In this document: piece after piece, positions 26,993 through 35,648 of the stretch | Position numbering within the stretch: position 1 is the first letter of the stretch | How the letters are laid out: each line of letters opens with the position of its first letter | Assembly (NCBI GenBank): GCA_003676145.1 | Contig: NAUB01000020.1 | Coordinates: 1-64,000, forward strand | Reading direction: 5' to 3' | Source: a gamma proteobacterium symbiont of Stewartia floridana | GTDB taxonomy: Bacteria > Pseudomonadota > Gammaproteobacteria > Chromatiales > Chromatiaceae | DNA: 64,000 nt | Program-made: the position numbers and the translations under genes | The notes under the pieces: model-generated | The model's database searches: none | Told to the model about the DNA's origin: nothing | The model's input: the letters and a program-made list of their open reading frames with translations, nothing else

Positions 26993-28825
26993 TCACACCG
27001 GCCCACCTTTATAGAGGGTTTCGATCAGCGCCTGATGATGCTGCGTGACTTTCTGCCGTTTGATCTTCATGGTCGGTGTCATCAAACCATTCTCAATACT
27101 CCAGGGCTCCAGTAACACGGCAACCCGCCTGATCTTGGCGTAGCCTGGAAAATCCTTTAGCGCACCCCGTATGCGCTTGAGCAACACCCCCTGAATCTTT
27201 TCGTCATTCAGGCTCTGCTCATTTGAGGAATCCAGATCAAACTCATCGGCCAGGCCTCCCCAAAGATCCGGATTGAGCACCACCAGTGCGCCCAGATAGG
27301 GCTTGCCCTCACCCACCACCATCGCCTGTTCCACCAGCGGGTCCAGTGCAATGGCCATCTCCATGTCCGATGGGGGAATCTTCTCCCCGTTGGAGAGCAC
27401 CAGAATATCCTTGATTCGGCCGGTAATGTGGATATGACCATCTTCGTCGATACGTGCCTGATCGCCGGTATGCAGCCAGCCCTGCGGGTCGATCATCGCA
27501 GCGGTGGCGGCGTGGTTGTTCCAGTAGCCGAGCATCATGCCCGGAGTCTTTACCAGCAACTCATCATCTTCACCGATCTTGGTGGTTACCCCGCGCAGCG
27601 GCACGCCGACACTCTCCGGCTTGATGTTATCCATTGGATTGACACTGATCACCGGGCTGGTCTCCGTCAGGCCATAGCCCTGCAGCATCGGCAACCCCAG
27701 GCCAAGGAACACTTTGGCAATCTCCGGTGAGATGGCGGCCCCGCCACTCACCGCGACCCGCAGTCGGCCACCCAGCTTGTCGAGAATCTTTGCCGACACC
27801 AGATGCCGCAACAGGGGATAGACCAGCAGGCCGGGAAACCAGCGCTGGCGTCCCATGCGATACTCGAACTCCTTGAAACCCACCGACAACGCCATCTGAA
27901 ACAGCATCCGGGCAAAAGCCGGTTTGTGTTTCAGTTGGTCCTGAACCCGCGCATAGACCCGTTCGAAGATCCTCGGAACGGCAATAATCGCCGTGGGTTG
28001 AATGGTTTGCAGATCTTCCGCCAGCTGCGGGATGGAACGGGCGAATGAGACCGAAGCACCCGCCATCATCGGCAGGTAGTATCCCCCGGTCCGCTCCAGG
28101 GTATGGGAGAGGGGCAGAAACGAGAGAAAGCTGTCCTGCTGATAGCAATCCACCACCGTCACCGAAGCGTGGGCGATGGAGAGCATGTTGTAGTGACTCA
28201 ACATCACCCCCTTGGGTCGCCCGGTGGTGCCGGATGTATAGACAATCGAGGCAAGCGCATGGGGGTCCGCCTTGCGCTTTTGCAGCGCCTCACCACGGGG
28301 CGGCAACCAGCTCCTGGCTTCCCGCACCAGGTCATCCTCTCCCGGATCGGGCTGCCTGGCCGTCTCGAGTACCACCACCCGCCGCAGATCGGGCAGCTCC
28401 TCGACCACATTCGCCATCCGGTTCCAGCGCCCGGTATCCTGCACCAACAGCAGCTTTACCGCGGCATCTTTGAGGATGTAGGCGATCGCATCCGCCCGAT
28501 CATCTGTATAGAGAGGGACCACCACCAACCCCAGGGAGAGGGCGGCTTGATCGAACATCACCCACTCCGGACTGTTGCGCAGCAGTACCGCCACCCGGTC
28601 ACCCGGCTCCAGATCCTCACCACTCAGCGCCTGGCGCCAGCGGGCCACATGACGGGCCATGTCATCCCAGCTCAACTCATACCACTGTTTTTTGGTACGG
28701 TCGTAATTCCGGTAGGCAATCGTATCCGGGGTGCGACGCACCCGCTGGAAAAAGAGCCCATCCAGGGTTCCAGCCTGATCCAAGGGTATGAGGTCTTCAC
28801 TCCAATCCACATTTTTCTCCTGCAT
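26993..28825 (-). CDS. Long-chain fatty-acid-CoA ligase (AMP-forming)
   Basis: A 610-residue adenylate-forming enzyme that activates fatty acids to acyl-CoA. The P-loop YTSGTTGRPKG, the GYGLTETSP motif, the GWLHTGD motif and ITGRIKDILVLSNGEKI hinge region are intact. The length and LSHTLERTGGYY stretch place it with the FAA1/FadD15-like long-chain ligases. The ATG at 28825 was preferred over a TTG three codons earlier. It stands alone downstream of a large inverted repeat. Confidence 0.9.
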   Translation of the reverse strand: MQEKNVDWSEDLIPLDQAGTLDGLFFQRVRRTPDTIAYRNYDRTKKQWYELSWDDMARHVARWRQALSGEDLEPGDRVAVLLRNSPEWVMFDQAALSLGLVVVPLYTDDRADAIAYILKDAAVKLLLVQDTGRWNRMANVVEELPDLRRVVVLETARQPDPGEDDLVREARSWLPPRGEALQKRKADPHALASIVYTSGTTGRPKGVMLSHYNMLSIAHASVTVVDCYQQDSFLSFLPLSHTLERTGGYYLPMMAGASVSFARSIPQLAEDLQTIQPTAIIAVPRIFERVYARVQDQLKHKPAFARMLFQMALSVGFKEFEYRMGRQRWFPGLLVYPLLRHLVSAKILDKLGGRLRVAVSGGAAISPEIAKVFLGLGLPMLQGYGLTETSPVISVNPMDNIKPESVGVPLRGVTTKIGEDDELLVKTPGMMLGYWNNHAATAAMIDPQGWLHTGDQARIDEDGHIHITGRIKDILVLSNGEKIPPSDMEMAIALDPLVEQAMVVGEGKPYLGALVVLNPDLWGGLADEFDLDSSNEQSLNDEKIQGVLLKRIRGALKDFPGYAKIRRVAVLLEPWSIENGLMTPTMKIKRQKVTQHHQALIETLYKGGPV

Positions 28826-28861
28826 CCACACCAAAGGCGAAATGCACTTGACTATAAAAGA

Positions 28862-28968
28862 ATTAACCGCAAATAGACGCTAATCACCGCAAAATGACGC
28901 GAATAAATTTCACCATGCAGCCACTCGTAGCGTGGATTCCCGGTGATTAGCATTTATTTGCGGTTAAT
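28862..28968. repeat. MITE-like inverted repeat, 28-base arms
   Basis: Arms at 28862-28889 and 28941-28968 are reverse complements with about two mismatches (ATTAACCGCAAAT...CTAATCACCG). They surround a 51-base centre that contains its own small hairpin (CCAC-TCGTAGC-GTGG). It lies in the 314-base gap between the acyl-CoA ligase and thiS, upstream of both. It is a possible non-autonomous mobile repeat or a long transcribed hairpin. The rest of the gap holds only a 10-base match to the end of the other repeat family (29040-29049). Confidence 0.7.
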
Positions 28969-29139
28969 CTCTTACAGCGGCCCAACTACACCAATAGAAT
29001 TGGGGCGTAATACCCTTAAGTCAGCACCATTTACCTCTGGGGCCTGTTAGCATTTTCTCCTTTGCATAGGTTGTCTCCTTGAGTTGAGGTAGAATCCAGA
29101 AACTGAACCTGACTCTACTCCTGACAGAGATCATATGAG

Positions 29140-29340
29140 ATGCAGATTTACTTAAACGGCTTGGAAAAGCAAATTCCTGACTCACTGGATATGGCCGGAT
29201 TGATTGAAATGCTCGATTTGACTGACCAGCGCATCGCCGTCGAGGTCAATGAGGAGCTGGTTCCGCGCACGACTTTCAGTGGCCATATCCTCAACGACCA
29301 GGACCGCATCGAGATCATCCATGCGGTCGGTGGTGGTTGA
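29140..29340 (+). CDS. thiS: Sulfur carrier protein ThiS
   Basis: A 66-residue ubiquitin-fold protein that carries sulfur as a C-terminal thiocarboxylate for thiazole synthesis. It ends in the required Gly-Gly (HAVGGG) and has IAVEVNEELVPR, typical of ThiS. It is followed 44 bases later by thiG. No TPP riboswitch was recognised in the short upstream region. Confidence 0.93.
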   Translation: MQIYLNGLEKQIPDSLDMAGLIEMLDLTDQRIAVEVNEELVPRTTFSGHILNDQDRIEIIHAVGGG

Positions 29341-29384
29341 GTTGCAGGCAGACTTTTTAGTTCAACTTCTACAGATAGAATCCG

Positions 29385-30179
29385 ATGTCAAACGATAACC
29401 AGACAGACAGCTTTAGCGTCGCCGGACGCACATTTACATCCCGACTCTTGGTGGGAACCGGCAAGTACAAGGACATGGCGGAGACCCGAGCGGCAATCGA
29501 CGCCAGTGGCGCGGAGATCGTCACCATTGCGGTCAGACGCACCAATATCGGTCAGAACCAGGATGAGCCAAATATCCTGGAGACCCTACCGCCGAGCGAG
29601 TATACCTATCTGCCCAACACGGCGGGGTGCTACGACGCGAAAACAGCCATCCGCACCTGCCGTCTCGCCAGAGAGCTGCTGGATGGCCACAATCTGGTCA
29701 AACTCGAAGTACTCGGCGACGAACAGACCCTGTTTCCCGATGTGGTGCAGACCCTGGAAGCGGCCGAGGTTCTGATCAAAGAGGGTTTTGATGTGATGGT
29801 CTATACCAACGACGATCCGATCATGGCCAAGCGCCTCGAAGAGTTGGGTTGTGCGGCCGTGATGCCGCTGGCGGCGCCGATCGGTTCCGGCCTTGGGGTA
29901 CGCAATCGCCTCAACATCCGCACCATCGTTGAAAATGCCAAGGTACCGATTCTGGTCGACGCGGGAGTGGGTACTGCCTCCGATGCGGCTGTTGCCATGG
30001 AGCTGGGTTGTGACGGGGTATTGATGAATACCGCCATTGCCGCGGCCCAGAACCCGGTACTGATGGCCTCGGCGATGAAGAAGGGCATCCAGGCGGGTCG
30101 CGAGGCCTATCTCGCAGGCCGTATGCCGGCAAAGCGTTTTGCCTCCGCCTCATCCCCGACGGACGGACTCTTTTTCTGA
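29385..30179 (+). CDS. thiG: Thiazole synthase
   Basis: A 264-residue TIM-barrel enzyme that makes the thiamin thiazole phosphate from deoxyxylulose phosphate, dehydroglycine and ThiS-thiocarboxylate. The Schiff-base lysine is K106 in [26 protein letters not shown]-type [18 protein letters not shown] and [12 protein letters not shown] are all family blocks, and the end reads [14 protein letters not shown] as in other ThiG. The start ATG has only a weak ribosome-binding site. Confidence 0.96.
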   Translation: MSNDNQTDSFSVAGRTFTSRLLVGTGKYKDMAETRAAIDASGAEIVTIAVRRTNIGQNQDEPNILETLPPSEYTYLPNTAGCYDAKTAIRTCRLARELLDGHNLVKLEVLGDEQTLFPDVVQTLEAAEVLIKEGFDVMVYTNDDPIMAKRLEELGCAAVMPLAAPIGSGLGVRNRLNIRTIVENAKVPILVDAGVGTASDAAVAMELGCDGVLMNTAIAAAQNPVLMASAMKKGIQAGREAYLAGRMPAKRFASASSPTDGLFF

Positions 30180-30266
30180 CGGATATGCGTCCACTCATCA
30201 AATCGGCGAACTCCGGTGCGACAGTGTCGCACCCGGTCGCCAGCGGAAACCCGACCAGCGACCCTT

Positions 30267-30959
30267 ATGCCCCAATCTGAGCAAAAGTCACGTCCGATTC
30301 GCAGCTATGTGCTGCGCCAGGGTCGCATGACCGAAGGCCAGCAAAAGGCCTACGAGGCCCTCTGGCCCCGTTATGGCTTGGAGCTTGAGAGTGGTCCGCT
30401 CGATCTCTCCGGAGTGTTCGAACAGACACAACCGGTCACCCTTGAGATCGGTTTCGGCAACGGTGAGAGCCTGCGTCAGATGGCGCAGCACCAGCCGCAG
30501 CATAACTTCCTCGGGGTTGAGGTGCATGGTCCAGGGGTTGGCCATCTGATGATTCAGCTGGATCAATATCAACTCAACAACGTCCGCATCCTCAAACAGG
30601 ATGCCATGGAGCTGCTGCGCCACCACCTTCAGCCCGGCTCTCTGCAACGGGTGCAGCTCTACTTTCCAGACCCATGGCATAAACGCAAACACAACAAACG
30701 GCGCATCGTGCAGGATGAGTTTGCCGAACTGATCCAGCGGGCGTTGATCCCTGGCGGCGTTCTGCATATGGCAACCGACTGGGGAGATTACGCACGCCAG
30801 ATGATGCGCGTATTGTCAGCCCACCAGGGATTCCAGAATCAGGCGGGTGAAGGCAATTTCTCCCCCCGCCCCGAAACCCGGCCATTAACCAAATTCGAAC
30901 AGCGTGGCGAACGTCTTGGCCATGGGGTCTGGGATCTGCTTTTCGAGCGGCTTGCGTAA
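30267..30959 (+). CDS. trmB: tRNA (guanine-N7-)-methyltransferase
   Basis: A 230-residue SAM-dependent enzyme that methylates G46 of tRNAs. EIGFGNGESL is the SAM loop and FPDPWHKRKHNKRRIVQ the TrmB signature. The ATG at 30267 gives the normal length; a GTG 17 codons upstream is less likely. It follows thiG as in many gammaproteobacteria and its stop overlaps the ATG of the next gene (TAATG). Confidence 0.94.
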   Translation: MPQSEQKSRPIRSYVLRQGRMTEGQQKAYEALWPRYGLELESGPLDLSGVFEQTQPVTLEIGFGNGESLRQMAQHQPQHNFLGVEVHGPGVGHLMIQLDQYQLNNVRILKQDAMELLRHHLQPGSLQRVQLYFPDPWHKRKHNKRRIVQDEFAELIQRALIPGGVLHMATDWGDYARQMMRVLSAHQGFQNQAGEGNFSPRPETRPLTKFEQRGERLGHGVWDLLFERLA

Positions 30960-31555
30960 TGGGCAGCCTGACCCTGAAGCAGTTCCGCGCACCCCTGCTG
31001 GAGCCGATCGACCTGCACCTGCGGGCGGGCGAATGCCAGACCCTCAGCGGCCCTTCCGGATCGGGCAAAACCCGCCTGTTAAGAGCCCTGGCCGATCTTG
31101 ATCCGTGCGCAGGAGAGGTGTCGCTCAACGATCAGGAGAGATCAACCTTCAGCGCCCCCCAGTGGCGCAGTAAAGTGGGTCTGCTGCTGGCTGAGAGCGG
31201 TTGGTGGCTGGAGCGGGTCGGCGACCATTTCAAGCAACCGCAGACAGAACTGTTCGAACAGCTGGAGTTACCGAAGGAATCGCTCAACTGGGAGGTCAGC
31301 CGCCTCTCCAGCGGTGAACGCCAGCGACTCTCCCTGATCCGACTGCTCAGCAACCAGCCCCAGGTTCTGCTGCTGGATGAAGCCACAGCCAACCTGGACC
31401 AGGCCAATACGGCCAAAGTGGAAGCACTGATTGCTGATTGGCGTAAACGACATCAGGTGGCCGTTCTCTGGGTCACCCATGATCCGCAACAGCGACAACG
31501 GGTCAGCGACCGCAGCTGGCTGATCGAATCGGGACGACTCAGGGAGGCCTCTTGA
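30959..31555 (+). CDS. fetA: ABC transporter ATPase, FetA (YbbL)-like
   Basis: A 198-residue ATPase with Walker A GPSGSGKT, signature SRLSSGERQRLSL, Walker B VLLLDEATANLD and a switch histidine in VTHDP. The short length and the FetB-like partner point to FetAB, an iron exporter that guards against oxidative stress. Coupled to trmB upstream (one-base overlap) and to fetB downstream (four-base overlap). Confidence 0.85.
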   Translation: MGSLTLKQFRAPLLEPIDLHLRAGECQTLSGPSGSGKTRLLRALADLDPCAGEVSLNDQERSTFSAPQWRSKVGLLLAESGWWLERVGDHFKQPQTELFEQLELPKESLNWEVSRLSSGERQRLSLIRLLSNQPQVLLLDEATANLDQANTAKVEALIADWRKRHQVAVLWVTHDPQQRQRVSDRSWLIESGRLREAS

Positions 31556-32355
31556 ACCTGATCCTGCTGACCCCCCTCGATCTTGCCATCGCCGCAACCC
31601 TGGTGGTGGCACTGGCGCTGATCTCACTGCGACTCTCCCTGGGAATCGAAGGCAAGCTGCTGATTGCCGCCCTGAGGACCGTGATCCAGCTCAGCCTGCT
31701 CGGTCTGGTATTGAAGTTCCTGTTCGTTCAATCCCATCCACTGCTGATCAGTGCTCTGGCAATATTCATGCTGTTCGTCGCCGGCTATGAGGTGATGGCG
31801 AGACAGCAGCGCCGTTTCAGCGGCATCTGGGGATTTGGCGTCGGCACCCTCTCGATGTTCATCTCATCATTCAGTGTCACCATCCTCGCCCTGATCGTCA
31901 TCATCCAGGCGGAGCCCTGGTATTCGGTGCAGTATCTGATTCCGTTGCTCGGCATGATGCTGGGCAACACCATGTCGGGGGTCGCCATCGCGCTGGACAA
32001 CCTGACCCAGAACGCCTGGCAGAGACGCCAGGAGATCGAGGCCCGTCTGATTCTCGGCCACACCTGGGACCAGGCGATCCGGGAGATTCGCCGCAACGCC
32101 CTGCGCAGTGGCCTGATTCCGATCATCAATGCGATGGCTGCAGCCGGCATCGTCAGCCTGCCCGGTATGATGACCGGCCAGATCCTCGCCGGCACACCAC
32201 CGATGGAAGCCTCGAAGTACCAGATTCTGATCATGCTGCTGATTGCGGCGGGAACCGGTTTCGGCGCCACCGCGGCGGTATGGATCGGCGCCAAACGGCT
32301 GTTCGATGATCGGGAGCGCCTACGACTCGACCGGTTGGGAAAAAAGCACGCCTGA
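31552..32355 (+). CDS. fetB: ABC transporter permease, FetB (YbbM)-like
   Basis: A 267-residue UPF0014-family permease with about seven helices. The family blocks LLIAALRTVIQLSLLG, LIPLLGMMLGNTMSGVA and SLPGMMTGQILAG are visible. Translation starts at TTG in TTGA overlapping the fetA stop, with GGAGG just upstream. It probably exports iron with FetA. Confidence 0.88.
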   Translation: MNLILLTPLDLAIAATLVVALALISLRLSLGIEGKLLIAALRTVIQLSLLGLVLKFLFVQSHPLLISALAIFMLFVAGYEVMARQQRRFSGIWGFGVGTLSMFISSFSVTILALIVIIQAEPWYSVQYLIPLLGMMLGNTMSGVAIALDNLTQNAWQRRQEIEARLILGHTWDQAIREIRRNALRSGLIPIINAMAAAGIVSLPGMMTGQILAGTPPMEASKYQILIMLLIAAGTGFGATAAVWIGAKRLFDDRERLRLDRLGKKHA

Positions 32356-32383
32356 CAGAGTGAGTAATTCGTCAATCGAGAAG

Positions 32384-32608
32384 CTATTCGGGCTCCCGCT
32401 CACCCCGGATCACTTTGATCACCAGCAGAATTACCGGAATGCCGTGCAACAGCAGGTCAAAGATATCGATTGGGCGATGCAGAGTACCGGCCACCAGCAT
32501 CTTCAGCTTCTCCCACAAATGGGGCTCAGGGACGAATGGTGCCAGCCCAAGCAGCAGCGCAGGCAGTACGACCATATGCATGGGAATGCGATCAAGCCAA
32601 TTGAACAT
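32384..32608 (-). CDS. Small two-helix membrane protein
   Basis: A 74-residue protein with two hydrophobic segments (about 10-27 and 46-66) around PEPHLWEKLKMLVAGTLHRPIDIFDLLLHG, a pattern I remember from short proteobacterial proteins sometimes labelled as transporter-related without evidence. ATG with AACGAG upstream. It lies alone between fetB and a dehydrogenase on the opposite side. Function unknown. Confidence 0.6.
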   Translation of the reverse strand: MFNWLDRIPMHMVVLPALLLGLAPFVPEPHLWEKLKMLVAGTLHRPIDIFDLLLHGIPVILLVIKVIRGEREPE

Positions 32609-32725
32609 CTCGTTTTGTTTCCTCTACATCAACACCATTGCCGCCAAGGCAGCCGTCCTTTTGCTTGATAAGGGTTCGGATCCTGACAGACAGCTGCGCC
32701 ATTATTACCGATTTCCATGGGACTT

Positions 32726-33544
32726 TCAGTCCCGACCGCCCGGCTTGAAGTGTCGTTGCATCTCCAGCGCCATGGCACTCAGACCACCCAGCGACCAGCC
32801 CCCATCCACCGGCATTACCGCACCGGTGATATAGCTGGCCATCGGTGACGCGAGAAACAGTGCCAGATTGGCCACATCCCCGGTTTTGCCCAACCGCTTC
32901 AGAGGCACGGAGTCGGTGATCATCGCCCTGGCTTCGGCGGTAGGCGCCAGGCGCTTCATCCCTTCGGTGTCGGCAATCGGACCGGGCACGATCGAGTTGA
33001 CCCTTACCCCGGACTTACCCCACTCCATCGCCAGCACCCGGGTCAGCATGTCCACCCCCGCCTTGGCTGCACAGACATGCAGCTGTAAGGGCATGGGTAT
33101 GTAGGCTTGGGGCGCTGAGATATTGATTACACAGGCACCCGGTTTCGACAGGTAGGCATAGGCGGTGCGCAGGACATGGTAACTACCCAACAGATCGATA
33201 TCGACCACAGCGGAAAAACCCGCCGGGGACATATCCAGGGCGCTGGCTGGAAAGTTACCGGCTGCTCCGGAGACCAACACATCGATACCACCGAAGTGAT
33301 CGCTGATTTCGCCGATCACCTGCTCCACAGCCGACAGATCCCGCACATCGGCACAGCGACCAATGGCCTCACCCCCAGATGCTGAAAGAAGCGACAAAGC
33401 ACGCTCCATCCGCTCTCGGGAACGGCCGACAACCGCCACCCTCGCCCCATTCGCGGCAAAGGCTTCAGCGATACCCAGATTGATGCCACTGGTTCCGCCA
33501 ACCACCAATACCGACTGTCCGGAGAAGTCGATCTGCTGAGCCAT
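32726..33544 (-). CDS. SDR-family 2,4-dienoyl-CoA reductase-like enzyme
   Basis: A 272-residue short-chain dehydrogenase. The cofactor loop is GGTSGINLGIA, followed by VVGRSRE, suggesting NADPH. At the catalytic site the usual Tyr-x-x-x-Lys is HVCAAK, with His in place of Tyr. This and LTRVLAMEWGKSGVRVNSIVPGPIADTEG closely resemble peroxisomal-type dienoyl-CoA reductases (DECR2), which also lack the Tyr. That would link it to oxidation of unsaturated fatty acids. A small hairpin (GGGACT-TTC-AGTCCC, 32719-32733) overlaps its stop codon. Confidence 0.75.
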   Translation of the reverse strand: MAQQIDFSGQSVLVVGGTSGINLGIAEAFAANGARVAVVGRSRERMERALSLLSASGGEAIGRCADVRDLSAVEQVIGEISDHFGGIDVLVSGAAGNFPASALDMSPAGFSAVVDIDLLGSYHVLRTAYAYLSKPGACVINISAPQAYIPMPLQLHVCAAKAGVDMLTRVLAMEWGKSGVRVNSIVPGPIADTEGMKRLAPTAEARAMITDSVPLKRLGKTGDVANLALFLASPMASYITGAVMPVDGGWSLGGLSAMALEMQRHFKPGGRD

Positions 33545-33626
33545 AGCTACCTCCAGGATCCGTTATCCATGTAATTTTATCAGTTCTAACCTGACACTGA
33601 TCCCAGCGCTGTTGAACGAGGTAAAG

Positions 33627-34217
33627 TTACAGCTCACCCAGCATGCGTTTCGCCTCTCTGCCGACACTGTTATCCGCACCCAGTTCGATGGCTTTATTGA
33701 AGGCTGCCGCAGCCCCCTCTTTATCGCCGATCTGAGCCAGGATGAATCCCAATGACAAGCGGATACGTTGAAACTCACCATCCTGCTGAATGCCTGCCAA
33801 CAGGATATCGACCGCCTGTGCATTCTGGCCGGTATAGAACAGCGCCAGGCCAAGATCGTTATAGGTTTCCACATCCTTTGGGTCGATGGTCAATGCGCGC
33901 TCGTAGAGCTCAATCGCCTGAGGGTAGTTTTTCTGTGCGAAATAACTGTCCGCCAGCCTGGCGATCAGCTTTGGATCCTCCTCCTTGAGATCCTCGATCG
34001 TAGGGGTATAGCCCATTCCAGGATTCAAAGCGGCCTGACTGGGACTGGAACCGGGATTGGGCATTGGATGGGGGGCAACCGGAGCGGAAGGTGTGGGTGT
34101 CACAGCAACCACCGGTTTCTGTTCATAGTAGCTTCGGGTGATTGCGTAGACCATCAGGCCATAGGTGATCTGCGCAACGATGATAACCAGCCATGTGAGT
34201 GCACTGAATTTTGGCAT
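33627..34217 (-). CDS. Membrane-anchored TPR protein
   Basis: A 196-residue protein with one N-terminal helix (about 8-28), a Pro/Ser-rich linker (38-70), and three tetratricopeptide repeats (about 85-190; for example AQKNYPQAIELYERALTIDP). The repeats probably face the periplasm and serve protein contacts. The ATG at 34217 was chosen over a TTG three codons upstream. No partner is evident nearby. Confidence 0.75.
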   Translation of the reverse strand: MPKFSALTWLVIIVAQITYGLMVYAITRSYYEQKPVVAVTPTPSAPVAPHPMPNPGSSPSQAALNPGMGYTPTIEDLKEEDPKLIARLADSYFAQKNYPQAIELYERALTIDPKDVETYNDLGLALFYTGQNAQAVDILLAGIQQDGEFQRIRLSLGFILAQIGDKEGAAAAFNKAIELGADNSVGREAKRMLGEL

Positions 34218-34427
34218 ATCTGTCAATATCTTAATTGTGTTTTATCGATTGTGATCCTGACGCTCTGTAGAGCGTTCATGGGCCAAGACTGCGCCCAGAG
34301 CCGGCTCCCTGTCAACCGGGATGCCCATTAGTTTTGTACATCAAATCCGAAAACAATTAAAATGAACTTAGTGACATTGGAGTGTCAACAGGCAGCTTCA
34401 AGCATCATAACTGAGGGAGTAGATCAG

Positions 34428-34670
34428 ATGGCCAGAGAAAAACGCACAGGCATACCACCGGTTCCGGAGAACTTCGCGGAACTCCTCAATCAGTGGCAAC
34501 AGAACACGCTACAGAGAATTGAAAATTTTGGCTGGCGGGTGAAATTCATCCGACGCCCACTGTTTCAGGATGTCACCATTGTGGTGACCAATCCGACCGG
34601 TGACCAGATCGGCACACTGGAACTGGATGGCGAAGTCAGCGTACATCCGGTTTCCGACTTTCGCCGCTGA
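34428..34670 (+). CDS. Small conserved-looking hypothetical protein
   Basis: An 80-residue soluble protein. The ATG at 34428 has GAGGGAG 9 bases upstream, so the longer frame from 34362 is not used. It begins MAREKRTGIPPVPENFAEL and ends in a compact beta-like part (FIRRPLFQDVTIVV, GTLELDGEV). No family recognised and no operon partner. Confidence 0.55.
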   Translation: MAREKRTGIPPVPENFAELLNQWQQNTLQRIENFGWRVKFIRRPLFQDVTIVVTNPTGDQIGTLELDGEVSVHPVSDFRR

Positions 34671-34671
34671 C

Positions 34672-34695
34672 CTGATGCTATCTACCCGGCATCAG
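34672..34695. terminator. Weak hairpin between convergent genes
   Basis: CTGATGC and GCATCAG form a 7-base stem with a 10-base loop between the stops of the 80-residue protein gene and the solute-binding protein gene. No T tract. It may serve as a bidirectional terminator. Confidence 0.35.
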
Positions 34696-34721
34696 AGTAT
34701 GCCAGGTCAATAAGAGCAGGC

Positions 34722-35648
34722 TCACTCAATCACTTCATCGGCCAGATGAAGTACATCTTCCGCCAGCTTGACACCGATCTTACTGGCTGTTTTGGCATTC
34801 AGTGTCAGGCGGGTACCCAAGGGATCCTGCACACCGATCTGTGTCGGCTTGACTCCCAGAGAGAGTATCTGTGTCGCCAGGGAAGCGGCCTGTCCTCCAA
34901 TACTCGGGATATCCGGGTTGACGGCCAACAGCAACCCAAGCTTGACCACATTGTCCGACTGACCGATACAGATCAGCCGGTCCTTGACACACTGTCGCTT
35001 CAGCCAGTGGATGTTTTCCAGGGTATAGAGCACCGGATCTGTCGGCAGCCAGATCGCATCCACCTCACCAGCCAGCCTGCGATAGGCCTGCTTCAGCTCT
35101 TTCGCCCGTTCAATCGACCTGGCGTTGATCTCGATACCCACCAGTTCCGCGGCGCTCTTCGCTTCCTGGACACTCATTTCACTGTGTGACTTGCTGTAGA
35201 TCACCCCTAGTCGGCCAACCTCCGGAAACAGCAGATTCATGGAGAGCAACTGGGTACCGGGTGAAACCTCCGCGTTGATACCGGCCAGATTCTCCTGCCC
35301 CTCCAACAGGCGATAGCGCTGCCAGTTCAGCACCATGGCAAAAATCACCGGCACCTGCTGGCTGTTCTGCGTTGCGGCTTTGGCAAAGTAGGCTGCCTTG
35401 GCGCCAAACGCCACGATCAGTGAAGGATTTGACGACATCACTCGACCCAACACCTGCGGTGCCTGCTGGATGTCCCCCTGTAGATTGAAGACCTCGATCG
35501 GACGTTTCACTTTCGCCCTGAACTCATCCAGAGGCTGTTGGTAAACAGCCTCCGAATCCGACAGCAGCACGGCTATCGTCTGTTGGGCCGACCAAACTGG
35601 CTGGGTGAACAACAGCAAGATAAAAATCAGCAGATATCTATCTTTCAT
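34722..35648 (-). CDS. ABC_sub_bind (TrpX-like) periplasmic binding protein, without ABC partners
   Basis: A 308-residue protein with signal peptide (about 1-20, LLIFILLLFTQPVWSA) and a periplasmic-binding fold. The blocks SNPSLIVAFGAKAAYFAK, NLAGINAEVSPG and DAIWLPTDPVLYT match the ABC_sub_bind family (TrpX/YtxL type). It normally works with a permease and ATPase, but none is in the operon. The ATG has GGAG 6 bases upstream and overlaps the previous gene by 11 bases. It is the last gene of the histidine kinase operon, suggesting a sensing role. Confidence 0.8.
   Translation of the reverse strand: MKDRYLLIFILLLFTQPVWSAQQTIAVLLSDSEAVYQQPLDEFRAKVKRPIEVFNLQGDIQQAPQVLGRVMSSNPSLIVAFGAKAAYFAKAATQNSQQVPVIFAMVLNWQRYRLLEGQENLAGINAEVSPGTQLLSMNLLFPEVGRLGVIYSKSHSEMSVQEAKSAAELVGIEINARSIERAKELKQAYRRLAGEVDAIWLPTDPVLYTLENIHWLKRQCVKDRLICIGQSDNVVKLGLLLAVNPDIPSIGGQAASLATQILSLGVKPTQIGVQDPLGTRLTLNAKTASKIGVKLAEDVLHLADEVIE

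Noticed and set aside
29040-29049. GGGCCTGTTA match to the end of the dispersed repeat
   Set aside because: Only 10 bases match and the symmetry does not continue; it may be chance.
28969-29139. Possible TPP riboswitch before thiS
   Set aside because: I looked for the conserved CTGAGA and GGGTGC-type elements of the thi box and did not see them in order.
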